DNA of 64,000 bases from assembly GCA_004352715.1 (NCBI GenBank), contig SCFE01000028.1, positions 739,202 through 803,201 on the forward strand. The letters run 5' to 3'. How positions within the stretch are numbered: position 1 is the stretch's first letter; each line of letters opens with the position of its first letter. Source of the stretch: Hofstenia miamia. Lineage: Eukaryota > Xenacoelomorpha > Acoela. The position numbers and the translations under genes are program-made. The notes under the pieces were generated by a model that saw nothing but the letters and a program-made list of their open reading frames with translations, did not search any database and was not told the DNA's origin. Shown in pieces: positions 46,796-59,360 of this stretch.

Positions 46796-46866
46796 ATGTT
46801 GAATTGTTATATTGCAGTTTCAAAATCAGTGCTAATTATGTGTTTTGCAACCTCGTGTGCAGGTAA
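46796..46866 (+). pseudogene. Ig-like open frame, 5' part (interrupted)
   Basis: Open frame MLNCYIAVSKSVLIMCFATS ending in CAG just before an inserted element. It continues in frame at 49275 after the insertion as GEDAAGVYQCKF, a sequence like the D-x-G-x-Y-x-C segment of Ig domains. A splice acceptor (TATTGCAG) also lies inside at 46817, so this may be an internal Ig exon rather than a start. Confidence 0.35.
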
Positions 46867-47950
46867 CAGAGATGGAATCGGATCAGATCTCGCATCGGAT
46901 CGGATCTTCATTTTGAGAAACTTTGAATGTTTCGGATTGAAAGATTTTTAAAACTTGTGTATTTGTACATTTTATAAATTACACATATTTTGACATTGAA
47001 TCCTAATTCAAGTGTGCTAATAATCTCAATCTAACTGAAATTTTGTAATTGAATTTCATTTTTATACAACAGGTTCCGCGGTATTATTTCCAACAACTTA
47101 TAAAATTGGTGACGAATACTTCAAATCTAAACATGCGATTCATGTTAGCAATTACATAAGATCAAATAGTAAAGCAACCAAAAACATTTGTTCGTACAAA
47201 CTTGCCATTGGAAGAGCAGAATTCTAAATAGGATTCCCTCTAATATGTATGTCAAAGAAAAAGCACAGAACACAGAGAAGCAAGTGGAATACTTTCGTTT
47301 TGCAAACACTGCCAAAATGTAAAAATACCAATATAATTTGGGATCCTCTTCAATCAAATACCTCATTTAAATATGTACTCTAAGCAACTTGCAATGCCAA
47401 GATCAACTTAGTACTCGGAAAGTTTGTCATGATTATAATCACTAATACAAAAATGTTTATGGAACCATATCGTCGGCATACTAATAATAGGGTATTAATT
47501 TATTTAATGTTACTGTAATATAATTTAAATTTTTTCATCCAATATAGTATCCAATTTCACTAAAATTCAAAATTTATTTTTAAATCTCAAATTTTGTTTG
47601 AAAATTCATTTTCTATCACGAATTTCAATACACTCTACAACAATTTTTTTAATGTCGTGCAAAATATATTTTGGTGTTGCTCATTATTTGCCATTATTTG
47701 TGCTAATCTTATTTCATCGCCTTATCTGCAATGTTGAAGTAAATTTATCTTGTTTGAAACAACTTCAATGCATAATGACATTGCAAAGTGGTTGTTTTTG
47801 AATTTTGACATAAAAAATTAATACGACAGGTAATACTATAAGAAACTCAACTATTTAAACTCTATAAATATATTATGATTAAAGTTGATGACAATTTTAG
47901 CAACTACATTTCTACAAAGCCTATAAATATGTTGATTTGCATGCACTATT

Positions 47951-48273
47951 ATAGAATAGAATAGAATAGTACATTGGCATAATTATACACCTCAACAAAA
48001 GCTGCTAATACTACACTTAATGCGTCAATAACAACATAAAATACACAAAAACTATAAAAACATAATAACAAAAACATGGATTCAGAATTATCAGTTTACC
48101 CAGTAGAATAGAATAGAATAGAATTTCTTATGAAGTGTAGTACATTGGCATAATTATACACCTCAACAAAAGCTGCTAATACTACACTTAATGCGTCAAT
48201 AACAACATAAAATACACAAAAACTATAAAAACATAATAACAAAAACATGGATTATGAATTATCAGTTTACCCA
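47951..48273 (-). repeat. Tandemly duplicated LINE 3' end with (TATTC)n tail
   Basis: 47968-48102 and 48139-48273 are the same 135 bp with about two differences. Each is bordered on its left by an ATAGAATAGAATAG tract, i.e. a (TATTC)n tail when read on the LINE strand. The duplicated unit is the LINE's 3' terminus. Confidence 0.85.
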
Positions 48274-49130
48274 TTTAAGTGTACAGTTCCTTGAATATAT
48301 TTTTTCTCTATGTTATCCATATGGAGGGGCCATTACCCCTATCTGGGCACGCCAGTGGATGTGACTAATGATAATTTTAAACATTTGATTTTTAAATTTA
48401 ATTCGCTTTGTTTCAATTGGTAAGTTATTCCATAGATCAACTGCTGAGTTTAAAAATGAATTTTTAAGAAAATGCTTCTTGAACTTCACTTTACTGAATT
48501 TGGATGTCCTCGAATGATAAGTTGAACACGCATATAGGGGAAATTGCAGTTTACTATAAGTTGAGCGCTGGTTTGAGATAATTTTATTAATGAAAAGTAT
48601 CTTATGAAATATGAAGCATCATTAATACAATATAAACGTTTTCCATTCTTAGTAGAATAATTTTCGTCATAAATATTAGCTGCCCATTTGATTGGCGTAT
48701 CAATTTTATTTATTAATGAGTGGTTTATGTTATTAGATATTGCAGTATCTGTAATGACTTAATACTAGAGAGTTAACTAACATAAATTTCATTTTTGCAT
48801 TTATAAAATTGCCTACATGCGCAATAGTTTTAATTCCCATTGCCATTTTGCGTAACACTATGCGTATGTAATTTGAATAGTTTAATTTATTGTCAATTGT
48901 TACTCCAAGATATTTGAAAGTTTCAACTTGACCAATTTTTGACCCTGAAAAATTTAAAATATGTGATCGATGATCTTTATTAAATGGAGTCATAACACAG
49001 AATTCTGTTTTAATGAGATTTACAGTTAAATTTTAAAATATTGAAGTATCTTAGCAATTGAGATTCTTTCCTAAGTATATGTCCGTTTTTTATCTCAAGA
49101 TAGTGTTGAAGCTCTTAAAATTTTCTACTC
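48274..49130 (-). pseudogene. LINE reverse transcriptase C-terminal fragment
   Basis: On the - strand: LTVNLIKTEFCVMTPF (about 49030-48985), then FKYLGVTIDNKLNYSNYI, KMAMGIKTIAHVGNF and LVNSLVLSHYRYCNI ending near 48733. These are the KTE.(M/V)F, YLGV.ID and SHxxYC signatures after the RT catalytic core. Upstream RT motifs are missing; 48274-48730 is its 3' region. It is nested inside the hAT-like element. Confidence 0.8.
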
Positions 49131-49274
49131 GCATTTAGAAAAATCATGAATATTTTTTAAGACCATGTTTATTATTGTTAGAATACTTATTAAAATTCGG
49201 ATCTGCTTCGGATTGAAAACTAATTTTTTTTAAAAAATTCGGATCTTAAAATATTGGATCCGATTCCATCTCTG

Positions 49275-49361
49275 GCAGGTGAGGATGCGGCTGGGGTCTA
49301 TCAATGTAAATTTCACCCAATTTCACACATTCTTCTCCACAAATTTGGCTCTGATTGTTAA
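49275..49361 (+). pseudogene. Ig-like open frame, 3' part
   Basis: Continues in frame from 46866 when the element and one target copy are ignored: GEDAAGVYQCKFHPISHILL then a short tail and TAA. The DAAGVYQC signature resembles the Ig F strand; only this segment is recognisable, so the identification is tentative. Confidence 0.35.
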
Positions 49362-50519
49362 CATTTTGAAAGCACATAGGTATCACCCTCTTCGCTCACT
49401 TCGTGATCCTGGCAATTGAAGCTTGATTGTTTGGAATTGTTAGAAGTCCAGCTCGAAAATTTGATGCAACAATATTGGTATGCTTCAAGATATTTTGCCC
49501 CCGATTTCCAAAATATTTGTGAAATCTCCTAAATTCTATAACAAACTTATCGTGCTTGTAAATCACCAGTGTAGCAGTAAACCGACATCCAAGACAATGT
49601 AAAATTGTTTTATGGGCTATGACATTTAAGCCACCTATATATTTGGTGTAATCTAAAGCTATATCTGCTTTATTTATTGTGTTGTATGTGAACTCCAAGG
49701 TTGCCGTGGATATTGATTTGGATTGATACCAACATGTTGATATCAAATCACTTGATTTGATTTGATATGTATTTTCATATCAATTGATTTGAATCGGTTT
49801 TAGTTGATTTAGAAATCATGAAAATGTATACTTCAAAGTTGTAAAATACAATGTACCCCTGCATTAAATTCTCATACTTGTTTTGATGGTAATGGCTCCA
49901 AAACCAGCAGTAATACTTGCGAACAAATTTTTCACCAATCAGAACAGGTTGATCTGGTGACTGACTTTAAGAGCACTTAGATACATTTTGGAAAGCATAT
50001 ATTGTTAACTAGAGGTGTAAATGTGCTGGGCATTCCTGCGTCGAAAACTTAAAGTTTGTTTTTCTATAAAAAATTAGATTATTTTAAAAGGGTTAACTAT
50101 GCTGAGTTCATGAATCCTAATTTTTTAGATTAAAAAATTGGACAATGTTTTCGAATGCAAAAGTGGCTTAAAAATAAAATTGTGTGAGTTTAGTAATTTT
50201 TCAGATTCTTGAATTTCCTTGTAGCGATATTAAATGGGCCAAATATAGACTGCAAACTGATGTTTTTGGTGGGCTGGCCTTATGGTAGAAGAAAAAGATA
50301 AATTCGCTAAACTTTTTGTTGACTGCATTTTACGACAAATTCGGTTCGGTTTTGTTTCAGGTTGTAATGTCTGATTTGCAAACGGCATAAAACGGTTCGA
50401 AAATTTTAAAATAATGAAATTACGCGATTGTATTTGAATAAATGTACGTCAGATGCTAGTGTCAAGAATTATAAAATTCCCAAAAGTTCTTGTTTTCTCG
50501 TTTATAGCCAAAACAAAAT
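49362..50519. other. No gene firmly recognised
   Basis: A 116-codon - strand frame (49746-49396) contains TILHCLGCRFTATLVIYKHD and FRAGLLTIPNNQASIARI. This is faintly like a V-type Ig domain, but it lacks a convincing second cysteine segment. Confidence 0.3.
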
Positions 50520-50800
50520 GCACATATATAACACTATGATAAAATCTAAATTGACCTACGTTTTTCAAATATGGTATTGCAATTCCGCGAACCTTAACAT
50601 ACTTGAAAACTGCAAAGACGCTGTACAAAATGGATATTACCACTTGGAAATTATAAGAAAAAACTTAAAACTGAACATATTGCCTATTTCTTTGAATTTA
50701 GAAATTTATTTTTCCATAGAATTGTTAAAGTAGCAAATTATATGCATCCCGATACTGAGATTGATCTATTCGATTGTTCAAAAAAGGTTTCGAAAACATT
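50500..50800 (+). pseudogene. LINE reverse transcriptase tail fragment
   Basis: Open frame 50428-50733 contains IYNTMIKSKLTYVFQIWYCN and NLNILENCKDAVQNGYY, matching the LxxSKLxYxxxxW...LExxQ pattern downstream of RT in LINEs; a shifted frame continues VANYMHPDTEIDLFDCSKK. Short and frameshifted. Confidence 0.55.
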
Positions 50801-53691
50801 AAAATCATTTTTTGGAATTATTTCTTGAAATATTTTTTAGAAAGTAAAGTATTTTAATAAAAAAATTTAAAAAAAGTACACACGGAGGGAAGGACAAGGT
50901 GGCAGCCACTAGCAGAAATACGTTTGTTTCGTTTTTTCGATTGAAACCATTCAAGTTATTAGCTTATTAAGTGTTTTGGTTTCAATTTTGAAATGGTTCG
51001 GTTCGGTTTCTGAAAATTGCAGAGCTGCATTGGATCGAAAATTTCCCAATCCATATTCAATCAAATCCACAAAATTTGCATGGATCGTTCCACATAGTAT
51101 GTATATCAACCAGGAAAATTCCCCGACGAAAAATTACTTGAAGTAACTAGATTGCTTCAACCATGTCTAAATACCAAAGATTACATACACAAACTGTTAC
51201 TACCAATAATTAAGATTTAGTAAAATTATCAACAAATTCACACAATTAACTTAATGTGATTTACAGCATTCTTTATTTCTATAGATCTTCCTAGTATCAT
51301 ATTAGCACTGCCTCGCATTAGCGCAATTAAGAGAGACTGTAAAAAATCTAAAGGGACAGTAGTAACATCTCTATTGTGAATTTAATAAAATTTTTAAGGG
51401 CTCTGATTTTTTAATATCTGTATTTGCATGCTGTTCGTATTTTTAATTGTTCGTGATCCTCGAAACGAACTGTGTTAAATTTAGATCCCGAATTTCATTT
51501 ACGATTGAAATAATTCAATGTTGCGAAGTACTATTCTAATACATGATGGTCATGTTTAGCAAGATGAAGCTCAATTTTAGAGACAAAATTGGATTGAAGA
51601 AAGTTCTGGGTAAACTATTGCTGCATATTCGATATTATCAAGAATTTTTTAGTTGCTCATAATAAAGTATCAGTATGCCGTTACGAAAACCATTAATTTA
51701 TTTAGCCAATAAACGCCCTAATTAATTGCTGTTACCTTTCCATTTTATTTGAGCAAAGACTATGGATTCATTCAAGCAAACAGTTTAATGTAAAATATGA
51801 TAAGAAACAAATCCGCATTTACTTTTTGGAAATCAAGTTAGTATCCTCGAATGTCTATTAGATATTTTTTTAATCTTAATGTTTCAAAATATCGCATTGC
51901 GGAAAGTTTAATACTATAGATCACATTTTACTTTTCATAATTTGAATAAAAATTTATAGAATGTTATAAAAAAATGTCATGCATTACTGAGTTCGATGTT
52001 ACATAGTATACGAACTCTCTTAAGTCAAAATAAATTGTCAGCATTGGATGCTACATGTATTCGTCAAAATTAGTGCTAAACATTCATTGATGGATTAGAC
52101 GAAAAATTGAAATTGCATATGCAAATCCGCGGAGCATTTCCTTTTGTGCAAAACTATACACCTTGCAATAAAGCAAGAGGGGCATGAAGTGGTTTCAAGC
52201 CCACCAAGTTGGACCATACTCTGTATAATTGAGAATTTGTTGAATAACGTGAAAAGAAAAGTTTCATAGCACCGTCCTGAATCTAGGTCAGAATTAAAAG
52301 CCGTGTGGACAACTTATATAAATATTACAAAAAAATTTGCTCAAAGCATGTCTGAAAGAATAATGCTGTCATTCATCAGAAAAGCTATCCTACAAAGTAT
52401 TGGGTGAATGTTTTAGGATTATTTTACCTTATTAACGTATTAAATGTAGAGATTATTAATTTATTATACGGTTTAGAATTTCATAGATATGACAAATTTC
52501 CGTGCTCTATTATTTTGGCCACATCTGCAGAATGCCAATTTTAAAGTGTTGAGAATTTTTTGCAATGATTATCCATGTAAAGTATCGAAATTATGATAAG
52601 ATTTTTGAGCATTTGGTTAGGAAAATAGAAATTTCGGGCGTCGTTTTTCAAACAATATTTCAGGAGTTCTTTTTGATAATGCCCTAAATATTTACCCATT
52701 TCTATTGGGAGTAGAACGCTTAATATCAACTTTTTTATATGAAATAGAACAGCGATCTGCAAATGTAAATCAAAACAGATTTATTAAAATCCAATTGCCT
52801 ATTATTATTTTGAAAAAGATCATCAACAGAATTAAATAGTATGTTCATGAAGAAACTAAGACTTGCCAAAAAAATAAAATTTACAAGGAAAAATGTAGAA
52901 AAATTGTTTAAAAATATATAAACGAAATATTAATAAACAAAGATCCAATTATTTGATAAATTGTACAATAAAATCAATAAATTCACCTAAATTATTTAAA
53001 AATAATACACAACGTAAATTTTCAGAAACTGTATGAAATAGTTGTTTTCAATCAAATGGATTTGTATATTTCATATTAATTCTCTAGTTGTAAAAACCGA
53101 ATGATAAGAACAGTATAGTGGAATTCGGAGAATATATATGTAATAAATATTCTTATCAACAATTTGCTCATGTAGAAATTCATTAAAAATAAATTTTGCA
53201 TACATAGATTTAAAATTCCTAAACCAAATATTAAAATTAAAACACTATTTACAATAATCAGACAATGCGATAGCTATTTAATCAGCCAAACTTACACATT
53301 ATTTTAAAAACAAAAGAATATGGTGATTTTAAATATCGAGAAAACTAAGTGTAAGGAATGACTTGCAATATTTTATTAAATAAATGTATGTAATTTTAGA
53401 AATTAAAATGAAAATAAACTCCTCTAACTCTACAGAAAGTCGAAACATTCAATGAAAGCACCAATATGCAGCAAAATTCTGTGATAGAAAATGCAATATA
53501 AACTATTCATTATCCAATAAATTGTAACTAAACGTCACCGCATTTACAAATAAAACTAATCATTAAGGAAGGTCAAAATATTAAAAATTAATTAAAACCA
53601 GAACTCCTACTTAAAGGCAAAAAATTTGAAAAACATAATTCAATGAGTAGGGGTCCTGTCTACATTTTCCCTGATTGAAGCAAAAAGCACG
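50801..53691. other. No gene recognised
   Basis: Long AT-rich intergenic stretch up to the 3' end of UBAC1. Small open frames are low-complexity. Repeats are not obvious by eye. Confidence 0.45.
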
Positions 53692-53819
53692 TTAGGAAAA
53701 AGTGATCACATCATACTTTAAAGGCGGTGGCAGCTTATCCAATGCATTCAGGAATAATCCACATAAACTACCATCATTGCGCATCAATTGCTGGCAAAGG
53801 CGGACATTTCTGATGACAT
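53692..53819 (-). CDS. UBAC1: UBAC1 additional C-terminal exon
   Basis: Acceptor ATGAATATAG; begins with two bases that complete an Asp codon with the preceding exon if its donor CATG|GTTAGG is used. Encodes VIRNVRLCQQLMRNDGSLCG then LFLNALDKLPPPLKYDVITF, S, TAA. Without this splice the preceding exon stops at once (HG, TAG at 53916-53918). The matching phase and 41 open, non-repetitive codons favour a real exon. Confidence 0.65.
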
Positions 53820-56800
53820 CTATATTCATGAATGCAAAATACATAAATGCAATCACGTGAATTTAGTAATTAAATTATTAATCTTCGGCGGATTTGAGAA
53901 TTACAGTTTCTTAACCTAACCATGAGGTGGGGAGGAAGAAGTATCTTTGATGTGTCTTTCTGAAGAGTATATATTTGAGACCTGAACTAGCAAAGGTCCT
54001 GTGTCAGGATCATTGAGATACTGATGCATATTATTGGGATGCTCTAGCATATCTTCTAAGGCTAAACAGGAAAATATATTGAATTAGTCTACAATTAAAT
54101 AAATTTAACCAATAAACCGGCAGTGGCAAAAGAAAAATATAAAAAAGACATATTTCATTAGTCATATCACAGATATTGAGGTACATATAAATTAAAATAA
54201 AGAATTTCGAAAAAAATCAACTTTTAACATTGCTTACTAGGCGTTCTTTAGATAATTCCAAATTATGTTATATCTACTGAATTGGTAGCCTACACACCCT
54301 TTCAATCTACACCCATTTATCTATAAAACTGCTCATTTTCGATTTTCGTATGAACTATGCAAAAAGGTATGTCAATTGGCAAGGAAAGCTCGCTATATAT
54401 ATGACAGAAAAATATAACTTCGCGGTTATTCATATATACAATTGAGGAGTTCATAATCTAATAAACCTTTTGCTTAGAAAACTATTTTCCATAACGACAA
54501 CAAGAAGCTTAATAAACTGTACTGTTCCCCAGCATTTGAAACAAGTTCGTGAGTACTTCTTATAACCGGGAAAAGTGAAACCTTGTTGAAAAGAATAGAT
54601 AGCATTTAAATTTCGAGGTTATATAGCAACCCACAAGCTAATGATGCCTTCTAAGAGCACAACATCTCATTCTGGCAAAGTACTTTAATAGATGGCAATG
54701 ACGAGAGAAGTTATTTTTGGTGATACTGCATATAAATTACGTCAGTGGATTTGTACTACAATAGTAAATATGCTATAATATAAAATAATTTTGTAATGAT
54801 ATAAACGTGTCTAAACTGACGAACCTAAAAGTGTTTTTGGATTATTGAGAGCCAATTGAATTACAGGACTATTCATGATGGCTTTATAAATGTGACTGCT
54901 TGGCGACATACCAGCTTGAAATTCTTCGACAGATGGCGATCGATCACCCAACAACCAATTGCACTATAAATGTATCCCAAATTAGCCTTGTTGGAAACAA
55001 AAACGTACTATAAGGAATATATATATATATAAATTAGACGCCAAATAATGAACTTAAAAATAGAAGCTGTTATTAGTGACATTAAAACCATGATAAAAAT
55101 GTATCATAACATGAAAATATATCGATAAAAATAATGATGATACAAAATGATATTCCTGATTTCAGCCTTAAGGCCAGGATAGCACGATTAGCAAATAGTT
55201 ACTTAAATAAAACCCAAACATTCTTACAAATAGTAGACAATGAATATAGCGTTGAACAAAATTCTCAAATTATTGTTTGCAACAATTAAGATAATACTTA
55301 GTTTTTCGCAGGAAGATATTTTCATTGTGATTGCAAATCTTTTTGTACGAGTTTTTGAGCAAACATTTATAGAACTTAAATTTGATATTGTAAAAATTCA
55401 TTTAAAATCTAGTAAAAATACTTTGACCAATTAGAGTTGCTTAACTAAAGTGACAAATATATAAAGATGGCTGAAGCAACACCCGATCTGAGGCTAATTC
55501 ACACATAGTAAAACACTAAGTACTGAATATAATGTCTTAATTTCTATTACAATAGAATTAAAAACTTTGGATGACATCAATTGAGAATCCAAACCTAATA
55601 GCTGTGTGTGATGAATACAGTAATATATGATATAAAACAGCAAAATAAAGAACGACAATACAATAATTCTGTCAAAAGACATCTGTTTAGTTTGAAAATA
55701 TAACGCTTAACAATGGAATTACTGACAATACCTAAAATTAATGTAGCAGATAAATAGCCGTGCGCTTATCAAAACAGTAATGCAAAGCAACATCAGCAAT
55801 TATCAATTCTACATGTGCTTCCGAGAACTTATTATGCTTATTAATGAATGTTATTAATGAAATTATCATGCATGAAGATAGAAAACATGTAGTCAAATGT
55901 TTTTGGGCATCGACTCATGATATCATTTAATGTCGCAAAACTAAGAAAAAAAGACAAATTAAATAAAAATAAAAAAAGAAAATCTTACAGCGTTGGCTTG
56001 ATTATTACAATTCACCCTCAATGCGTCTAGTGATTCCTGGAATTCAAAACCCATCTCGAGCAAGTGAGTTAAAGCCTAAAACAAAGGCACTAAGTAAAAA
56101 CCACACATAAGCAGTTTATGGGTTTAATTGAGCTAAAAAGTTGGAAGTTTTGTTCGATTGTTTTGTGAAGCAACACTTCAACATGTCTTTTACTACATTT
56201 GGAGTCAAATTAATTTAGATTAAAATCTGCGACTTTTTAATCGTAAGAAGCCTCTACCACTCATTTGACAATAGTAAAAAATTAGTGAATTATTGAAAAA
56301 TTGCGACCCTTCCACACTGAATTCACTCAATTTAAATATGAGTAAAAATGTAAAAACATGAAATTTAGAAAGTATAGACAATCCGGGATACAGACTGTAT
56401 ATTTAGAGCAAAGAAAACGTACAACGTAGAAGTTTATAGGATGACTTACGTACATATAGAATATGTTAGCTGCATGAATATAAATAGCAAGTCATTAAGA
56501 AAGGAAAACATACGATACACATAAAAATTACGAAAATAACAAATTACACGGGGAATTTATTCCGTGATGAAAGTGAGAGATAGTTTCTATAGTTATCAAA
56601 TAAAAATTCAACTGTGCTTTTAAATAATTAGCGAAGTATTGATTAATTTTACAGCAAATTGGTGTTGTTGTGGATGAGATAACAGGGCAAACATTAATTT
56701 TATCAAATTACAATCCAAGACCATCCTGTAATCTGAAAAATGCTCCGAAACAAAATGTTGATGGATAATGTCGATGCGCATGAAGTTGTCCGTTTGCTAG

Positions 56801-59360
56801 AACAGACTCAGAGGAAATTTTAAAAATGAAACAAACGTACAAGATAATAGACAATAAATTTCATTAATTCCAAGCAAGTAAGTTTTAGATTGAATAAAAT
56901 GACAAGTCGTCAATGTCTGGAGGCATTAGCGATTAATTGGATAGGAATTTAAATTCTTAGGCGAATAAAGTGTCTAGAAGCTGTTATCACTGCAACGAGA
57001 TATCAATAACAAATTACATTATAGCGAAGGAAAGTAGCGGCGGAAACTTGCTATTGATCAATATATCAAAACAGGAAAGAATGACTCAGCTAATACATTC
57101 CTATATGCTTTCACCTATACGGGAATTAATGTATAAGGACGTTTTTATAAATAAAATCACTCATGACATGTTAAACACAGTCGAACCCCATCATCGTCTA
57201 GTTAACACAATGCAATTTAACCTCTGTATAACGAACGAGAAAAAGACGATAACTCTCTCTTTTGAGAGACATTAAGCTAAAAGTTCAAATTGCATCTGCT
57301 GAATCTAGCCACTACATTGACGCTTGCATATGTACATCGTCTTGTAGAACAGTGACGTTAGATATCCATGTCTGCAGCGCACAAGCATAATGTGATTTAG
57401 AGGCAGAAAAGATCCGGATGAGAGCGCTTGTAAAAGACGGTTTAAACTAACACTTATTAGTTCAATATATTTTTGGAAAATTCAGCTGCTGTAAGTAAAA
57501 GCTGACGATGTAATTTAAACAGCTAAGAGGTTTTACAATACATGTAAAACATGATTTGCATCATAAATATATGAAACATTGATATTGTTTACAATCTCTA
57601 AAACGAATTTGTAAGAACGAAAAATATTCGAAATATAGAATATTTCATTGAAAATTTTCGATTTTAAAAAACCGTGAGTAGGAAACATGTGCCAAGTGAC
57701 TTCCATAGTATTATGAACATGCACGTTCTGATGAGGAGAGCAAACGCCCCAAGTTGAAATGAAATCAACGCTTAAGATGGATTTCCTGTTCCAAAGTTGT
57801 GGAGTTGAATTTTTCATACTAGTATTTTTAGCTGAGCTCGAACGTATAGCCGTGCATGATTCACCGAGAGCGGAGTGTTGATGGCTTCGGCTCACTTGGT
57901 GGATATTATTAGATTTATCAATCTCACCACATGGAATAAACCTCGGCGTGTGCAGCAGCAATAACTACAAAATTGAAATGATCCTGACATCAAGGATCAC
58001 AAATACAATTGCACTACCTTTATTGCTAATCAATGCAACGCTACTAGTTTCAGGCTACAAAGCATTAATTTGTTGATCAAATCAAACCCTCTATAATACA
58101 CATTTGGAAGCAACAAAAATCTTAACGGGTATAGCACTTAGTGCTACTAATCAACCCAACTCGAATACTGTCAAGTAGAAAGAAGGCCTTAGATAGTATA
58201 TTAATTGAAACACTGTCAATGCATTTATAATATTACAAGAACTCTAATAAATATATTCTATACCAACGTATTAATTTGAAAAAATGAACATTAATGAAAT
58301 AGATATCGTATATCGTGTACAGCCATTGTTAAAGTCCGGATACTATACTCATTACTCACATTGCAGGCTGGCATGCGCAAGAAAGTTCAGAAATAAAAGG
58401 ATATTCGCTTGTTACACTGAGTTATTCATTCATAAGGCAGCAGTTTTCAGGAAAAAATTTTGCACATACACGAAGGACAGGTTATTACCCAATGAGCAAC
58501 GAAAAAATCGAGAGAACATAGAACTCAAAACAACATGTTACGATGTAATAGTAAAAAGTGAGCTCACAATCTTCAAGAAGTTACGTTCAACATAAATCAC
58601 GTTAAACAATCACACGTTGACACTAAAAGTCAGTCGTATTTGGCACTCTGTCATAAATAATGAATTTCTCAAGATTGACCATTGTCTATCTTATAATTTA
58701 CAAAGCAGTATAAAGGCCTTTGTCAAAGAAACTCAACGGATACAGTATACCGAAAGCTTAGTTCATTTGCAGGCTTGAAGTAATGCTATGATGTTAAACA
58801 TCAGCATGGCGGAAGGCAAACAGGTTGCTTATTGACATACATTATTTATGTGTCTACAATTGTTTTTAGTTGGGTTGAAATAAAACTGTCTATTGCACTC
58901 TCGCGCTCATTAAGCTTTATGCTTCACACAGACAATCGAGTAATAAACTAAAGCTAAATTTCGGCTTGGTGTTGACGAACTTACTTTTTCACAAGGTCTA
59001 AAAGACATTTCTCGAAATCGCTTCATGACAGCAAGCCCTTCATTCTGAGAATATTCTTCTTGGTTGGTTGATTCCGCCTCACTAGCAATGGCAACATTTC
59101 CCTCATTTCCAAGAAGCCATTCCATAGCTAAGTCAACCTTCATGCTAAAAACATAAAATGAGGCTAAAATATTAAATAAAATTATCAAAACTATTTGGCG
59201 GAAATATAGATCATACTACAAAATAAAAAGTTCAAATAACCATACTCATTGTTGCATAACGCGATTTTTCCCTGCTCTGCATCAAAACCCATTTCAATCA
59301 ACTGACGGAGTTTGAGTGGATCGACGGATTTCGATGATTTTTTCCCTGCTTCGATTACTT
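53692..59360 (-). CDS. UBAC1: UBAC1 (ubiquitin-associated domain protein 1), 3' six exons
   Basis: CDS complement(join(53692-53819, 53921-54061, 54825-54963, 55989-56075, 58985-59144, 59246-59360)), 5' incomplete. In vertebrates UBAC1 (KPC2) is the non-catalytic partner of the RNF123 ubiquitin ligase and brings ubiquitinated clients to the proteasome. First UBA: LKLRQLIEMGFDAEQGKIAL with NNDMKVDLAMEWLLGNEGNV. Linker MKRFREMSFRPCEK. Second UBA: LLEMGFEFQESLDALRVNCN with NNQANACNWLLGDRSPS. STI1-like region: IMNSPVIQLALNNPKTLL, LEDMLEHPNN, YLNDPDTGPLLVQVSNIY. All junctions are GT-AG with matching phases. Upstream exons (ubiquitin-like domain) were not found between 59361 and 62733 and may lie beyond the window. 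A last exon adds a tail absent from human UBAC1. Confidence 0.92.
53921..54061 (-). CDS. UBAC1: UBAC1 exon: STI1-like end
   Basis: Acceptor CTGTTTAG; encodes LEDMLEHPNNMHQYLNDPDT and GPLLVQVSNIYSSERHIKD. Close to the human EDMLENP...NDPETGPVMLQISRIF segment. Confidence 0.9.
54825..54963 (-). CDS. UBAC1: UBAC1 exon: end of second UBA and STI1-like start
   Basis: 46 codons plus one base; CNWLLGDRSPSVEEF and SPVIQLALNNPKTLL; donor GTTCGT. Confidence 0.92.
55989..56075 (-). CDS. UBAC1: UBAC1 exon: second UBA
   Basis: Exactly 29 codons, phase 0 at both ends; ALTHLLEMGFEFQESLDALR then VNCNNQANA; donor GTAAGA. Confidence 0.92.
56076..58984. other. UBAC1 intron
   Basis: 2.9-kb intron. Contains open frames of 101-142 codons on both strands (57533-57961 -, 56970-57275 +, 58284-58595 +) without recognisable domains. 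I do not call them genes. Confidence 0.5.
58985..59144 (-). CDS. UBAC1: UBAC1 exon: end of first UBA and linker
   Basis: Acceptor TTTTTAG, donor GTAAGT. MKVDLAMEWLLGNEGNV, an acidic linker, then MKRFREMSFRPCEK, corresponding to the basic FKKIRRKREFR segment of human UBAC1. Confidence 0.92.
59246..59360 (-). CDS. UBAC1: UBAC1 exon: first UBA
   Basis: Acceptor GGTTTTTTAG; 37 codons framed by two bases each side; KSSKSVDPLKLRQLIEMGFD. Donor GTATGG. The exon before it must end in phase 1. Confidence 0.9.

Larger units (their letters stand above)
46867..49274. mobile_element. hAT-like element with nested LINE
   Basis: Begins CAGAGATGGAATCGGATC and ends with its exact reverse complement GATCCGATTCCATCTCTG. 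Flanked by GCAGGTAA (46859-46866) and GCAGGTGA (49275-49282), 7 of 8 matching, the hAT duplication length. ATC/GGATC-rich subterminal repeats occur on both sides. No hAT transposase inside; a LINE relic and its duplicated tail (47951-49130) occupy the right half. Confidence 0.85.

Noticed and set aside
47074-47225. Splice-flanked open segment following the signal-peptide-like sequence at 46.8 kb
   Set aside because: It lies inside the hAT-like element (46867-49274), so joining it to the Ig-like frame would combine host and transposon DNA.
56970-57275. 101-codon + strand open frame
   Set aside because: No recognisable motif; treated as chance.
57533-57961. 142-codon - strand open frame in a UBAC1 intron
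   Set aside because: Same strand as UBAC1 but no splice phase fit, no recognisable domain, and UBAC1 exons on either side join perfectly without it.
58284-58595. 103-codon + strand open frame in a UBAC1 intron
   Set aside because: No family motif and no promoter or poly(A) context; length is within chance for this much sequence.
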